Assembly (NCBI GenBank): GCA_026003175.1
Contig: BPGT01000005.1
Span: forward strand, 62,001 to 126,000
Length of the DNA stretch: 64,000 nt
Direction: 5' to 3'
Origin: Armatimonadota bacterium
GTDB lineage: Bacteria > Armatimonadota > HRBIN16
A program made the position numbers and the translations under genes. The notes beneath the pieces were generated by a model. It did no database searches, was not told the DNA's origin, and saw only the letters and a program-made list of their open reading frames with translations. Below are positions 51,178-61,197 of this stretch, piece by piece (the first letter of the stretch is position 1; the number at the start of each line of letters is the position of its first letter).

Positions 51178-52545
51178 ATGTGCACTCGGTTTCGCCTTTT
51201 CGCCGTCGCATTGCTTACCGTCGGGCTAATGCAACACCTGCAAGCACAAGAGGGCACGCCGCGTCGCGCCAACTCCCCAGCTCCGGTCGCTACTCAGCCC
51301 CCGCCGGCGCAAAACAACGGACAACAGCAGCCGTCGCTGGAAGTAACTGTCGGACCGGAAGGGGTTTCGGTCTTCGCGGTCGGTGTAGATGCACAGGAAC
51401 TGCTCACCCGACTTGCCAAAGAGACGGGCATTCGCCTCATCGTGGACGACACCGTGCGGCGGACGGTCACGATCAACCTGGTAAACATGCCCGTGACGCG
51501 CATTCTGGAGATTATCGCCGCGGCATACGGGTTATCATACCGTGAAGTGAACGGCATCTTTATGCTCAGCGAGGGCATCCCACGCAGTCCGTCCTCCTAC
51601 CTACTGAGCGATATCGACACCATCACCACACAGTATGTGCTGGCGCCCAACGCCAAATCGTTGTTGCCGGTTTTCCTGCAAGACCACGTGAAGACCAACG
51701 CCGAGCAGAACGCAGTTATTCTCTCCGCGCCGCCGGAGGTGCTCAAAAAGTTCCGCGAAGACATCAAACAGTTCGACATCCCCGCCGCGCAGATTATGAT
51801 AGACGTGCTGATGGTGGAGTTCACCGACTCCGCCGCGCGCGAGTTCCGCGCACAGTGGGGATGGAGTAACGACGGACGTAGCCTGACGGTAGACTCCCCG
51901 ATCGGGCAGGTTATCTTCCGTTCAGTAACCACTTTGCCCACCGAGTTCTTCGCCAGCTTGCGCGCGCTGGTCACACAGGGCAAAGCACGAGTGCATGCTA
52001 ATCCGCGCATCGCTACCGTCAGTGGACAGCGGGCAAGCATCTTTATCGGCAAACAGCGGTATCTCAGCACACCTGTCAGCATCGGCGGTGGACGGGGCGA
52101 GGGCGACTACTTCTTCCGTCAGACCAACTTCATCGACGCGGGCGTGCGGCTGAATATCACCCCCTGGACAGGCGGTGAAGGCGAAATCATCGTGGACGTG
52201 CAGCCTGAAATCAGCGTGCTGAGCGCACCTGACCCCAAAACCGGCTTGCCCGACAAAAGCACCCGCCGCGCCAACACCACCGTGCGCGTGCGTGACGGTG
52301 AAACCATCATTATCGGCGGACTGGTGCAGCGCGAGCTGATGTCCACAAAGACCAAAGTGCCCATTCTCGGCGACATTCCCCTGCTCGGGCAGTTCTTCCG
52401 CTCCGAAGACACCAAAGAGAGCGTGACGGAGATGGCAATCTTCATCACTCCGCGCATCCTGTCGCAGACAGGTCATCTGCCCACCGAGCAGGAGGAGGCT
52501 CTGAAGAGACGATTCCTGCAAGAGGATAGCCGTGAGCGCAAGTAG
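51178..52545 (+). CDS. secretin (type II/IV/PilQ-like), first of three
   Basis: 455 aa outer-membrane secretin. Signal peptide (LFAVALLTVGLMQHLQA), a Pro/Gln-rich linker, an STN/N-domain (LTRLAKETGIRLIVDDTVRRTV), an N1-like domain (YVLAPNAKSLLPVFL, AVILSAPPEVLKKFREDIKQFD) and the secretin homology domain with GKARVHANPRIATVSG, VRDGETIIIGGLV and VPILGDIPLLGQFF. Shorter than PilQ and lacking AMIN domains. Its end overlaps the next gene by 14 bases. Confidence 0.92.
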   Translation: MCTRFRLFAVALLTVGLMQHLQAQEGTPRRANSPAPVATQPPPAQNNGQQQPSLEVTVGPEGVSVFAVGVDAQELLTRLAKETGIRLIVDDTVRRTVTINLVNMPVTRILEIIAAAYGLSYREVNGIFMLSEGIPRSPSSYLLSDIDTITTQYVLAPNAKSLLPVFLQDHVKTNAEQNAVILSAPPEVLKKFREDIKQFDIPAAQIMIDVLMVEFTDSAAREFRAQWGWSNDGRSLTVDSPIGQVIFRSVTTLPTEFFASLRALVTQGKARVHANPRIATVSGQRASIFIGKQRYLSTPVSIGGGRGEGDYFFRQTNFIDAGVRLNITPWTGGEGEIIVDVQPEISVLSAPDPKTGLPDKSTRRANTTVRVRDGETIIIGGLVQRELMSTKTKVPILGDIPLLGQFFRSEDTKESVTEMAIFITPRILSQTGHLPTEQEEALKRRFLQEDSRERK

Positions 52546-54319
52546 AACCACTGTGACAAAACCTGTTCCCCCGATCCTTGTGGGAGTAGGACGGAGGGGG
52601 AGGCTTACTCTCTCGTGTGTGGTGCTTCTCCTGTTCGCTCTGCTCTCCGCTCACGCCCAGCAACGTCGCATGCCCTATTGCAACATCGTGGCGGTGGAGA
52701 GCCAGCGCGTGGGAAACGCCGTGCAAGTCACCATCCGCGCAGATGGACTGATGCGCCTGCAGTTTGATCCCGGACGCTACGTGGACTTCGCCCGTGCCCA
52801 GCAAGGTACAGGCGACCCTCGCAAACCGGTGCTGGAAATCCCCTTCCGCGTGACCAACGCCCGTTCGCAGGTGAGCAGCTTCGTGGACGTGGGTATCTAT
52901 CCCGTCAGCCATGTGGAGGTCTCCCTGCCTTCCGATACGCCAGACGGACTAGGCGTGGACGTGAAGGTGGTGTTGTTTACTCCATCAGTACTCCGATCAG
53001 GGCGGGTAGGCGGCGAGGAGGTAGACCTTAGTGGAATCCCCTACCCTGGTCCCACGTTCAGTGTGCAGCAAACCCAGGACCAGCGCTCGCTCATCATTCT
53101 GGTCACCAGTGACAGGCGTACGCTTCCCCCCGTGCAACGACGCAAGCCGGGCGAGGCAACCCCTTCCGAACTGTTGGTAGAATATGACGGCGACACCGTG
53201 AGCATCTTCGCCCTGAACGCCGACCTGCGCGAACTGCTACGCGAGTTTACTCGACAGACCGGTCAGAAAGTGCTGGTAGACCCTGACCTGGAACGGGCAG
53301 TAAGCCTGTGCCTGCAGGAGGTCACTCCTGAGGAAGCGTTGCAGGCTATCGCGACAGGATATGGGCTGGAGCTGGGACGCACCAACGGCACATGGGCTTT
53401 GGGAGAGGGAGCGGTCGGTACGATGAGCACTTATCTGGAAAGCCCGCTGGAGAAAATCCCCCTGAATTATATCAGCGCAGCCTCTGCCCGAAACAGTCTA
53501 CCGGAGTTTCTGCTCAAGCACCTGCGCGTGAACGCCAGTGAGAACTCACTCACGGTGGTAGGACCTCCGCCGTTGGTGCAGAAGGTGCGTGAGGACATCC
53601 GCAAGATAGACCAGCCCGTACCACATGTACAGATAGACGCGCTGATTGTGGAGATAACCGATAGCGAGGAGAGCGAAAATGTATTGCGCCTGCTGGTGTC
53701 CGACGCCCATAATACCGCTCGCGTGAACACAGGCACAGGGGACATCACCTACCAGATATTCGGCACACCGCGAACGGACATCGAAGCCAATCTGCGTGCG
53801 CTGGCAGCAGAAGGGAAAGTGCGTATCCGTGCCACTCCTACCGCCGTTGCCCTGAACGGGCAAAGTGCACGCATCTTCAGCGGACAGCAACGCTACATCA
53901 AAGCGGACTACTTCGAGGAGTGGTCACAGGCGTTCATCACACGCGTTATTCCGGTGGATGTGGGGGTAAGCCTGGAAATGAACTGCTGGGTGGGCGCAGA
54001 CGGGGTTATCCTGGCAACTGTCACGCCGCAGGTGACAGCCGTAGCGGAGCTGGACGTGGCGACTGGTCTACCTACCGTCTCCACCCGCCGCGCCGAAACC
54101 ACCGTGCTGCTGCGGGATGGCGAAACCTTGCTCATCGGTGGGCTGAAACTGCAGCAGCAGGACATCATCACACGCAAAGTGCCCCTTCTGGGCGACCTGC
54201 CCCTGATTGGTGGGCTGTTTCGTGCGAGAACACAGCGTCGCACCGCAACAGAGTTAGCCGTTTTCATCACACCGCGTATCGTGACATCACCGCACAGGGA
54301 GGTTAGCAGCATCCGATGA
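52532..54319 (+). CDS. secretin with N-terminal AMIN-like domain, second of three
   Basis: 595 aa. The GTG start at 52532 overlaps the first secretin. A signal-like segment (LSCVVLLLFALLSAHA) is followed by an AMIN-like beta domain (YCNIVAVESQRVGNAVQVTIRADG), an STN domain (LREFTRQTGQKVLVD), an N1 domain and the secretin core (GKVRIRATPTAVALNG, LLRDGETLLIGGLK, VPLLGDLPLIGGLF). AMIN domains bind peptidoglycan in PilQ and could anchor this ring. Its stop overlaps the next ATG by 4 bases. Confidence 0.9.
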   Translation: MSASRTTVTKPVPPILVGVGRRGRLTLSCVVLLLFALLSAHAQQRRMPYCNIVAVESQRVGNAVQVTIRADGLMRLQFDPGRYVDFARAQQGTGDPRKPVLEIPFRVTNARSQVSSFVDVGIYPVSHVEVSLPSDTPDGLGVDVKVVLFTPSVLRSGRVGGEEVDLSGIPYPGPTFSVQQTQDQRSLIILVTSDRRTLPPVQRRKPGEATPSELLVEYDGDTVSIFALNADLRELLREFTRQTGQKVLVDPDLERAVSLCLQEVTPEEALQAIATGYGLELGRTNGTWALGEGAVGTMSTYLESPLEKIPLNYISAASARNSLPEFLLKHLRVNASENSLTVVGPPPLVQKVREDIRKIDQPVPHVQIDALIVEITDSEESENVLRLLVSDAHNTARVNTGTGDITYQIFGTPRTDIEANLRALAAEGKVRIRATPTAVALNGQSARIFSGQQRYIKADYFEEWSQAFITRVIPVDVGVSLEMNCWVGADGVILATVTPQVTAVAELDVATGLPTVSTRRAETTVLLRDGETLLIGGLKLQQQDIITRKVPLLGDLPLIGGLFRARTQRRTATELAVFITPRIVTSPHREVSSIR

Positions 54320-55968
54320 GAAGAACCTTGCTTTTCACCGTGCTGAGTATGGTTTTGGCTCTGCCGTCGCTAGCACAAACCACCGCGTACTGCAATATCA
54401 CCGACATCCGCGCCGACCAGCTGAGCAACGGCGTGCAGATTACCGTCCGCGCTGACGGCGTGCTGGAATGGCAGGCGGAGGATGGGCTTTGGGGGCGGCG
54501 TAATCGGATTACCTTGCGCTTTACCAATGCCAAATCGCAAATCGGCAAGAACTTCATCGACGTCAGCAAATTCCCGGTCAGTTATATCCAGCTTTCCATC
54601 CCGCAGGACGCGGTAGAGGGCGTCGGCGTCTTGATGGTAGTGGCGCTTTTCGAACCCTCTCGCGTGAACGTGGAGCGCAGTAACGACCAGCAGAGCGTCA
54701 TCATCACCGTCAGCAGCGAGCGCACGCTGGTAGGCAGGCAAACCACTAACAACGACACCACCCGTACCGAAGCCTCCACTCAGCTGCAGGTGGAGTATGA
54801 AAACGGCTTGCTGTCCATACACAGCATCAAAACTCGACTATACCTGCTTCTGGCGGAAATCGCTCGTAAGACGGGGGTCAATATTGCAGTAGACGATTCG
54901 GTGCGCAACCGCGAGGTATCAATGTCCGTAGACAACCTGCCCGTGGACGAGATGATACGCGGCATCGCGAGCGCATACGGGCTAGCTCTCTCGCAGGTGA
55001 ACGGGGTGTATATGGTGAGCGACGGTGTGCCAACCGACCTCGCTCCGTATCGGCTGTCGGGCACGGAGTCGTTCCGTATGAAATATATCAAGGCGCAGGT
55101 AGCATCGGGCTTGCTGCCCACCTTCCTGTACAGTTACCTGCACGTGAATGAGGCGCAAAACGCAGTGGTGGTTACTGCCCCTACGCAGATGCTGGACAAA
55201 ATCCGTGCCGACTTCCAGAAGATTGACCTGCCCCCGCCACAGATTATGATAGAAGCACTGGCGGTAGAGATAGCCTCTACCGAAGACCTGGATGCCTCAC
55301 TGGGTCTATCGTTCACAGATAGTTGGATCACCGCCTCCTCCGATTCGGGCACCGGCGATTTTTTGTACCGCACGATAGGCACTCTACCCGAAGACTTCCA
55401 GGCAAAGCTGAACGCGCTGGAGGCGCAGGGTAAGGCGCGTGTACGGGCGAACCCGCGCATGGCAGCGGTGAACGGACAAGACGCCGACATCTTCATCGGG
55501 CAAACCAAGTTCATCAAGGTGGAAGTGACCTCGTACGGCGGCAAGCAGGAACGTATTCAGGGCGTAGATGTGGGGGTGAAGCTTTCTGTACGTCCATGGA
55601 CGGGCGGTAACGGCGAAATCACGCTCACCATCGAGCCCGAAGTGAGCAATATCAGCGAGCTGGACCGCGAGACGGGTATGCCTGTGCTTTCCACACGCCG
55701 CGCTCAGACCACCGTGCGCGTGAAGGACGGCGAGACCATTGTCATCGGCGGGTTGACCCAACAGCAGGAGTACAAAACGCGCACGAAGATACCCGTTCTG
55801 GGCGACATCCCGATATTGGGCACACTGTTCCAGGGCACGAAGACCAGCCGCATCAACTCGGAGCTGCTCATCTTCGTCACGCCACACATCCTCACCGATA
55901 GCGGCAGACTGAAAGACGAGGCGGCGGAGCAACGCATACGCGAGAGGATGCTCCCAAAGACGCCCTAG
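54316..55968 (+). CDS. secretin with N-terminal AMIN-like domain, third of three
   Basis: 550 aa. Signal peptide (LLFTVLSMVLALPSLA), AMIN-like domain (YCNITDIRADQLSNGVQITVRADG, matching the second gene), STN (EIARKTGVNIAVDD), N1 and secretin core (GKARVRANPRMAAVNG, VKDGETIVIGGLT, IPVLGDIPILGTLF). The three genes are unequal paralogues, translationally coupled by overlaps. It ends convergently on the CoA-binding gene, overlapping by 4 bases. Confidence 0.92.
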   Translation: MRRTLLFTVLSMVLALPSLAQTTAYCNITDIRADQLSNGVQITVRADGVLEWQAEDGLWGRRNRITLRFTNAKSQIGKNFIDVSKFPVSYIQLSIPQDAVEGVGVLMVVALFEPSRVNVERSNDQQSVIITVSSERTLVGRQTTNNDTTRTEASTQLQVEYENGLLSIHSIKTRLYLLLAEIARKTGVNIAVDDSVRNREVSMSVDNLPVDEMIRGIASAYGLALSQVNGVYMVSDGVPTDLAPYRLSGTESFRMKYIKAQVASGLLPTFLYSYLHVNEAQNAVVVTAPTQMLDKIRADFQKIDLPPPQIMIEALAVEIASTEDLDASLGLSFTDSWITASSDSGTGDFLYRTIGTLPEDFQAKLNALEAQGKARVRANPRMAAVNGQDADIFIGQTKFIKVEVTSYGGKQERIQGVDVGVKLSVRPWTGGNGEITLTIEPEVSNISELDRETGMPVLSTRRAQTTVRVKDGETIVIGGLTQQQEYKTRTKIPVLGDIPILGTLFQGTKTSRINSELLIFVTPHILTDSGRLKDEAAEQRIRERMLPKTP

Positions 55969-56369
55969 CGCAGGTGCGTTTTCGCCACCACCATAATGCA
56001 CGGTCCGCCGTGCACGACCGTTGCGCCTGCCTGCAGCGCCTGCTGCACGGCTTCTTCGTGTTCGGAGCCAGGCTGCATCCAGATTTTGCGAATGCCCATC
56101 GCCAGCGCATCGGCAATCACCGTTCTGGTAACCTCCGGCGGTACAACGGTCACTATCGCCTCTGGCACTTCGGGCAGTGACTGTAGATTCGGATACACAG
56201 GATCGCCGTTTACTGCATCCGCGCGTGGGTTGATGGCGAACACCCGCAGCCCCTTCTCCTTCAATGTCTTGTATACTTTGTAGCCATACTTCTCGGGGTC
56301 GCGCGACACGCCGAATACCGCCAGTGACCGCGCACTGAGGAAAGCGTGAATGGTTTCATCAGATAACAT
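55965..56369 (-). CDS. CoA-binding domain protein (YccU family)
   Basis: 134 aa single Rossmann domain: LAVFGVSRDPEKYGYKVYKTLKEKG, FAINPRADAVNG and GIRKIWMQPGSEHEEAVQ are characteristic of small CoA_binding_2 proteins related to the N-terminal domain of succinyl-CoA synthetase alpha. The start at 56369 has GGAGGGG upstream. The physiological role of this family is not known. Confidence 0.92.
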   Translation of the reverse strand: MLSDETIHAFLSARSLAVFGVSRDPEKYGYKVYKTLKEKGLRVFAINPRADAVNGDPVYPNLQSLPEVPEAIVTVVPPEVTRTVIADALAMGIRKIWMQPGSEHEEAVQQALQAGATVVHGGPCIMVVAKTHLR

Positions 56370-56481
56370 GAACGCCCCTCCTGCCTTGTGACAGATACAT
56401 TGTACCACGACCAGCCCTACAGAGGAGGCATTCCCGCTCTGCCGAATAAAGGATACACTCAGACAAGGAGGTAAGCGGCAG

Positions 56482-57957
56482 ATGCAACCGATAACCATCT
56501 CTGTGGAGGAGTATCGCGACAAAGTATACGCTTGCTGGATGGGCAAGAACATCGGGGGTACGCTGGGCGCGCCCTACGAGGGTCAGAAGAAGCTACACTC
56601 GCTGACTTTTTACGACCCCGTGCCAGACAAGGCGTCCGCGAATGATGACCTGGATTTTCAGCTGGTGTGGCTGGAGATGTTGCGCGAACGGGGTGTGCAT
56701 CCAACCCTGAGCGACTTCGTGGACTACTGGAGCAAGCACTTGGCTTCCTATCCCTGGAACGAGTATGGATTCTGTATGCGCAATATCTCGCGCGGGTTAC
56801 GCCCACCGATTTCGGGGTGTTTCGAAAACTACTACATCGACGAGATGGGTTCGCCGATACGCAGTGAAATCTGGGCGTGCGTGGCTCCGGGCGACCCACA
56901 GCTGGCGGCATCGCTGGCGTGGATGGACTCGGCAATGGACCATGCAGGCGGTGAAGGAACATACGGTGAGATGTTCTGGGCGGCGGTGGAGAGCGCGGCA
57001 TTCGTGCTTTCCGACCCACATACGCTTATCCGCATCGGTTTGTCTATGATACCCGTGTGGTGTCGCATCTCGCGTGTGATTCGCGAGGCGGTATGGTGCT
57101 ACGACAACGGCGTGCCCTGGCAGGAAGCGCGTGAACGCATCCTGTTCAACTTTGGGCATAACCAGCCTTGCCACGCAGTGCAGAATCATGGCTTTACCGT
57201 GCTCGGATGGCTGTACGGAAAAGATTACGGTGACAAGCTGTGCACTGCCGTCAACTGCGGCTATGACACCGACTGCACCGGCGCGACGCTCGGATCCTTG
57301 CTGGGCATCCTGGGCGGCACAAAAGGCATCCCGCAGGAATGGATTCAGCCTATCGGCGATGCCATCGTACTGCACCCATACACACGCGGTCTGGATGCGC
57401 CGAAAACGGTCGGGGAATTGACCGAGCGCACGGTGGAAGTGGGTAAGAAGATGCTGCAAGCCCGTTCAGACAGCGCGCAGCTGGGCGACGTCACCCGCTT
57501 GCCTGATAACCTGCTCTCCCTGCTGTTCCGTAACGAGCGGGCTGTACTTGCGCTCAGCCGTGACCCGCAGTCTTCCATTGTGCACGCGAAGGGCTATGAC
57601 ATCGCGCTACATTACAACGGCGAGCCGGTGCTACGTCCGGGCATCGAGAAAACTATCGGTATCTCGGTCAAGAAGGACGATGCGCCTGTGACCGCTGGCG
57701 TGACTATTCGCGTGCCTTCGGGCTGGAAAGCGCAACCCCTGGGCGAGAAGCTGGGGCAACACCGTTTTGTGCTGTACGCCGATGAGGTAGCGGACCGCAA
57801 CACCATCGAGGTGAGCGCAACACTGGATGGTGCTCTGTTGAGCGCGACGTTCGTGATGCTGGGACCAGGCGAAGCAAAGGGTTACCCTGCCGGTCAGAAC
57901 GTGCCCACCTGTCCCAGGTGTCACGCACGAGTAGAGGCATGTATCTGCGAGAAGTAG
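56482..57957 (+). CDS. ADP-ribosylglycohydrolase family protein with C-terminal beta and zinc-ribbon-like tail
   Basis: 491 aa. The helical domain (residues about 10-330) carries the metal-binding acidic motif NDDLDF near residue 54 and YDTDCTGATLGSLLG near 260, as in DraG/ARH enzymes that remove ADP-ribose. A beta-rich domain follows, then a tail CPRCHARVEACICEK with four Cys, likely a zinc knuckle. AAGGAGG precedes the start. No ADP-ribosyltransferase is nearby, so the target is unknown. Confidence 0.9.
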   Translation: MQPITISVEEYRDKVYACWMGKNIGGTLGAPYEGQKKLHSLTFYDPVPDKASANDDLDFQLVWLEMLRERGVHPTLSDFVDYWSKHLASYPWNEYGFCMRNISRGLRPPISGCFENYYIDEMGSPIRSEIWACVAPGDPQLAASLAWMDSAMDHAGGEGTYGEMFWAAVESAAFVLSDPHTLIRIGLSMIPVWCRISRVIREAVWCYDNGVPWQEARERILFNFGHNQPCHAVQNHGFTVLGWLYGKDYGDKLCTAVNCGYDTDCTGATLGSLLGILGGTKGIPQEWIQPIGDAIVLHPYTRGLDAPKTVGELTERTVEVGKKMLQARSDSAQLGDVTRLPDNLLSLLFRNERAVLALSRDPQSSIVHAKGYDIALHYNGEPVLRPGIEKTIGISVKKDDAPVTAGVTIRVPSGWKAQPLGEKLGQHRFVLYADEVADRNTIEVSATLDGALLSATFVMLGPGEAKGYPAGQNVPTCPRCHARVEACICEK

Positions 57958-57967
57958 TTTTAGTTTA

Positions 57968-57994
57968 CCCCCTCTCCTGAATCAAGAGAGGGGG
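57968..57994. terminator. bidirectional terminator-like hairpin
   Basis: CCCCCTCTC (57968-57976) pairs with GAGAGGGGG (57986-57994), a 9-bp GC-rich stem between the convergent ADP-ribosylglycohydrolase and leuD genes. TTTTAGTTT lies just before it, serving as a T-poor tract for the minus strand (AAACTAAAA). Confidence 0.65.
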
Positions 57995-58026
57995 ATTCGC
58001 AACGTTTGTCGGTTGGTATGTGAGGA

Positions 58027-58647
58027 CTACGTCCGCCCCGCTACTGCCGCCTGCCATGGTTCACGATGCGTCGCCTCGTAAGCGGCGATTTTGTCCTCGT
58101 ACTGCAGAGTCAAACCGATGTCGTCCAGCCCTTCCAGCAGGCACCTCTTGCGGAAGGGGTCTATTTCGAACCGACAGGTGAAGCCATCGCTACCGGTGAG
58201 TGTCTGTGCCTCCAGGTCTACGGTTATCTGGTAGCCTTCCTGCGTGTTGACGCGGCGGAACAGGTCGTCCACCACCTCCGAGGGCAGTTCCACCGGCAGG
58301 ATGCCGTTCTTGAAGCAGTTGGTTTTGAAGATATCGGCAAAGGAAGGTGCGATAATCACCCGAAAGCCATAGTCCAGCAATGCCCAGGGTGCGTGCTCAC
58401 GGCTGGAACCGCAGCCGAAGTTCTCGCGGGCGAGCAGGATCTGCGCTCCTTGATAGCGCGGGTGATTCAGCACGAAATCGGGATTGGGCGAGCCGTCAGG
58501 TAAAAACCGCCAGTCGTAGAAGAGGAACTGCCCGAAGCCGGTACGCTCCACCCGCTTCAAGAACTGTTTGGGAACAATCTGGTCGGTGTCTACATTCGGT
58601 TGATCCAGCGGAGCCACCAGCGCGGTTATCTTCTCAAAAGGTTTCAT
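58027..58647 (-). CDS. leuD: 3-isopropylmalate dehydratase small subunit
   Basis: 206 aa swivelling domain of isopropylmalate isomerase in leucine synthesis. [36 protein letters not shown] and [17 protein letters not shown] are signature segments. Its ATG overlaps the leuC stop by 4 bases, so the two subunits are translationally coupled. Confidence 0.97.
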   Translation of the reverse strand: MKPFEKITALVAPLDQPNVDTDQIVPKQFLKRVERTGFGQFLFYDWRFLPDGSPNPDFVLNHPRYQGAQILLARENFGCGSSREHAPWALLDYGFRVIIAPSFADIFKTNCFKNGILPVELPSEVVDDLFRRVNTQEGYQITVDLEAQTLTGSDGFTCRFEIDPFRKRCLLEGLDDIGLTLQYEDKIAAYEATHREPWQAAVAGRT

Positions 58648-60074
58648 GGGCGCAGTACCTCCTCGGCGATTTTACCTTCACGATACCATTCGCGGATGTC
58701 CACGAAGTGCCCGGCGATAGCGGCAGCGGCTGCCATTTCGGGGCTGACCAGATGGGTGCGCCCGCCACGTCCCTGTCTACCCTCAAAATTGCGGTTACTG
58801 GTGGAGGCGGAACGTTCACCCGGTTGCAGGATATCAGGGTTCATGCCTAGGCACATGCTACAGCCCGAATCGCGCCACTCGAAGCCCGCTTCGATAAAGA
58901 TGCGGTGTAGCCCCTCCTCTTCCGCCATCCTTTTCACGCGCTGAGAGCCAGGAACCACCATCGCCCGCACATGCGGAGCCACCCTCTTGCCCTTGACTAC
59001 CGCCGCCGCTGCGCGCAGGTCGCGTAGCCGACCGTTTGTGCAGGAACCGATGAACACCCTGTCTACCCGAATCTCTTGAATGGGCGTGCCCGGCTTCAGT
59101 CCCATGTAATGCAGGGCACGCTCCGCCGCCTTTGCCTTCGTCTCGTCGGTGAAGGAAGCGGGGTCGGGTACACGGTCGGTCACATCCACTACCTGATCGG
59201 GACTCGTGCCCCACGTAACCTGCGGCACAAAAGTGGAAACATCGAACTGCACCTCACGGTCGAACCGTGCATCGGGGTCGGATGGTAAAGTTTGCCAGTA
59301 GGCGACCGCCCGCTCGAACTGTTTGCCCTGTGGGGCGAAGCGTCTGCCCTCCAGATAGGCGAAGGTGGTTTCATCAGGCGCAATCATGCCAGCGCGTGCG
59401 CCCGCCTCGATGGACATATTGCATATCGTCAAGCGCTCCTCCATGCTCAGCGCGCGGACGGCTTCGCCCATGTATTCAATAACGCACCCGGTCCCTCCAC
59501 CCGCGCCAATGCGACCGATGACAGCCAGGATAATGTCTTTGGCGGTAACACCCAGGGGAAGTTTCCCATCCAGCCGTATCGCCATCGTGCGTGGTTTGGT
59601 CTGCGGCAGAGTTTGCGTTGCCAGCACATGCTCTACCTCTGACGTGCCGATACCAAACGCCAGCGCGCCAAACGCGCCGTGTGTGGATGTATGGCTGTCT
59701 CCACACACGATAGTTAAGCCCGGCAAGGTGATGCCCAGGTCGGGACCAATGACGTGTACGATGCCGTTGTCCTCGCTGTCGAGGTCAAACAGGGTAATGC
59801 CGAACTCTTCGCAGTTGCGACGCAACACCTCAATCTGACGGCGGGAAATGGGGTCGACGATGACCAGACGGTTATCTGTCGGTACGTTATGGTCCATCGT
59901 AGCGAAGGTAAGGTCAGGACGACGCACCTTGCGCCCTGCCTCTCGCAAGCCGTCAAATGCCTGCGGAGAGGTCACCTCATGCACCAGATGGCGATCGATG
60001 TATAGTAAAGTCGGTCGTCCGGGTTCTTCGTAGACAACATGTGCGTTCCAGATTTTTTCAAACAGAGTGGGCAT
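58644..60074 (-). CDS. leuC: 3-isopropylmalate dehydratase large subunit
   Basis: 476 aa aconitase-family enzyme binding a [4Fe-4S] cluster. The three ligand cysteines are in [11 protein letters not shown] and [43 protein letters not shown] and the Arg/Ser-containing [11 protein letters not shown] are present. It interconverts 2- and 3-isopropylmalate with LeuD. A strong AAAGGAGG precedes ATG 60074. A TATAAT on the minus strand (60101-60106) may be its -10. leuB and leuA are not in the window. Confidence 0.97.
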   Translation of the reverse strand: MPTLFEKIWNAHVVYEEPGRPTLLYIDRHLVHEVTSPQAFDGLREAGRKVRRPDLTFATMDHNVPTDNRLVIVDPISRRQIEVLRRNCEEFGITLFDLDSEDNGIVHVIGPDLGITLPGLTIVCGDSHTSTHGAFGALAFGIGTSEVEHVLATQTLPQTKPRTMAIRLDGKLPLGVTAKDIILAVIGRIGAGGGTGCVIEYMGEAVRALSMEERLTICNMSIEAGARAGMIAPDETTFAYLEGRRFAPQGKQFERAVAYWQTLPSDPDARFDREVQFDVSTFVPQVTWGTSPDQVVDVTDRVPDPASFTDETKAKAAERALHYMGLKPGTPIQEIRVDRVFIGSCTNGRLRDLRAAAAVVKGKRVAPHVRAMVVPGSQRVKRMAEEEGLHRIFIEAGFEWRDSGCSMCLGMNPDILQPGERSASTSNRNFEGRQGRGGRTHLVSPEMAAAAAIAGHFVDIREWYREGKIAEEVLRP

Positions 60075-60197
60075 CAGGCAACATCCTCCTTTGGATTTTT
60101 ATTATACCATGTGCAGCGCATGGCGCAGTACCCCTGCCAGCCGATCGATCTCCCGCCTTTTTCGAAAAAATTCTTCTTGCTATTACGCTTCAACCCA

Positions 60198-60226
60198 TTG
60201 ACTCTTTTGGAAATCTTGCGTATACT
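60198..60226 (+). promoter_or_regulatory. near-consensus promoter of the pseudopilin-like gene
   Basis: TTGACT at 60198-60203, 17-base spacer, TATACT at 60221-60226. This leaves a 5' leader of about 105 bases before ATG 60341. High expression is expected from the match to consensus. Confidence 0.82.
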
Positions 60227-60340
60227 AAGGGGTAGATACTTAATCGTTTCATGACAGTCGTGTTCGCTGTTCTCCGGTAGTTTCTGCTGAGCGTCAGGGG
60301 TACATTGACAACACGATTTCATCAGAGAAGGAGGTCTCCC

Positions 60341-61111
60341 ATGAAACACGGAAGGGCTTTTACCCTTATCGAGCTGCTCGTTGTGATCGCGATCATCGCG
60401 ATCCTGGCGGCGATTCTGTTCCCTGTATTCTCGCAAGCACGCGAGAAGGCTCGCCAGACGCGGTGTCTGTCCAACTGCAAGCAAATCGGTCTGGCATGTA
60501 TGATGTACATTCAGGATTATGATGAAGTCATGCCGCCGGGCTACGATTACCGCCAGGGAGGCGACACTACCGTCTGGTACATGCAACTGCTCTGGCCTTA
60601 CATCAAGGATGGACAGGTATGGACGGGAGCGGGGATCCGTGGATGCCCGTCGGCAACTTGGCCATCGGCATGGGCATATGCCTATAACGACGTGCTGAAC
60701 TACAAATCGCAGGCGGCGATGCCACGCCCTGCCGAGACGATCCTGCAGGGCGATACCGGACAGGTACCCGAATGGGGCGGTTACTGCTCCTCCACCTTCT
60801 GGAACTGGTGGACGCCGGAAGTGTGGCAGGACCCCGTCACAGGTCAGGTGCCTCCGCCCAACTACTGGGACGATAGCCAGGTGAATCCGCAGTCGGTGCT
60901 GCTATGGAAGCTACCCGACGGCACCAACATCGACGACGACGCGCCTAATCCCATCCAGATTTGGAGCGCGGTCGGCAAAGTGGGTAACCTGCGCTATCGC
61001 CACAATGAGGGCGCGAACATCACCTTCGCTGATGGTCACGCCAAGTGGTTCAAGCGCGGTGGGTCAGTGAAGCTGTACCACTTCCGGTTCAACCTGCAAA
61101 ACCGGCTGTAG
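60341..61111 (+). CDS. type II pseudopilin-like protein (DUF1559 family)
   Basis: 256 aa. A short basic leader then the prepilin methylation/cleavage site G|FTLIELL-like ([27 protein letters not shown]), one long N-terminal helix, and a C-terminal globular part with the H-x9-DG motif ([18 protein letters not shown]). Such proteins are multiplied in Planctomycetes, Armatimonadota and relatives and form secretion-type pilus subunits of unclear function. Start ATG 60341 has AAGGAGGT; upstream in-frame codons are excluded because they precede a correct leader. It is probably processed by a prepilin peptidase. Confidence 0.93.
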   Translation: MKHGRAFTLIELLVVIAIIAILAAILFPVFSQAREKARQTRCLSNCKQIGLACMMYIQDYDEVMPPGYDYRQGGDTTVWYMQLLWPYIKDGQVWTGAGIRGCPSATWPSAWAYAYNDVLNYKSQAAMPRPAETILQGDTGQVPEWGGYCSSTFWNWWTPEVWQDPVTGQVPPPNYWDDSQVNPQSVLLWKLPDGTNIDDDAPNPIQIWSAVGKVGNLRYRHNEGANITFADGHAKWFKRGGSVKLYHFRFNLQNRL

Positions 61112-61146
61112 TTCGGCATCAGACACGGCTGTCATGAACAAAACGG

Positions 61147-61166
61147 GGGGAGCCTGCAGGCTCCCC
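61147..61166 (+). terminator. palindromic terminator hairpin after pseudopilin gene
   Basis: GGGGAGCCTGCAGGCTCCCC, a perfect 20-base palindrome 36 bases after the pseudopilin stop, followed by TCTGTTATCT. It probably ends the strongly transcribed gene and may also serve the convergent gene. Confidence 0.75.
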
Positions 61167-61197
61167 TCTGTTATCTGGCGTGCTGAACGAGGGGCGT

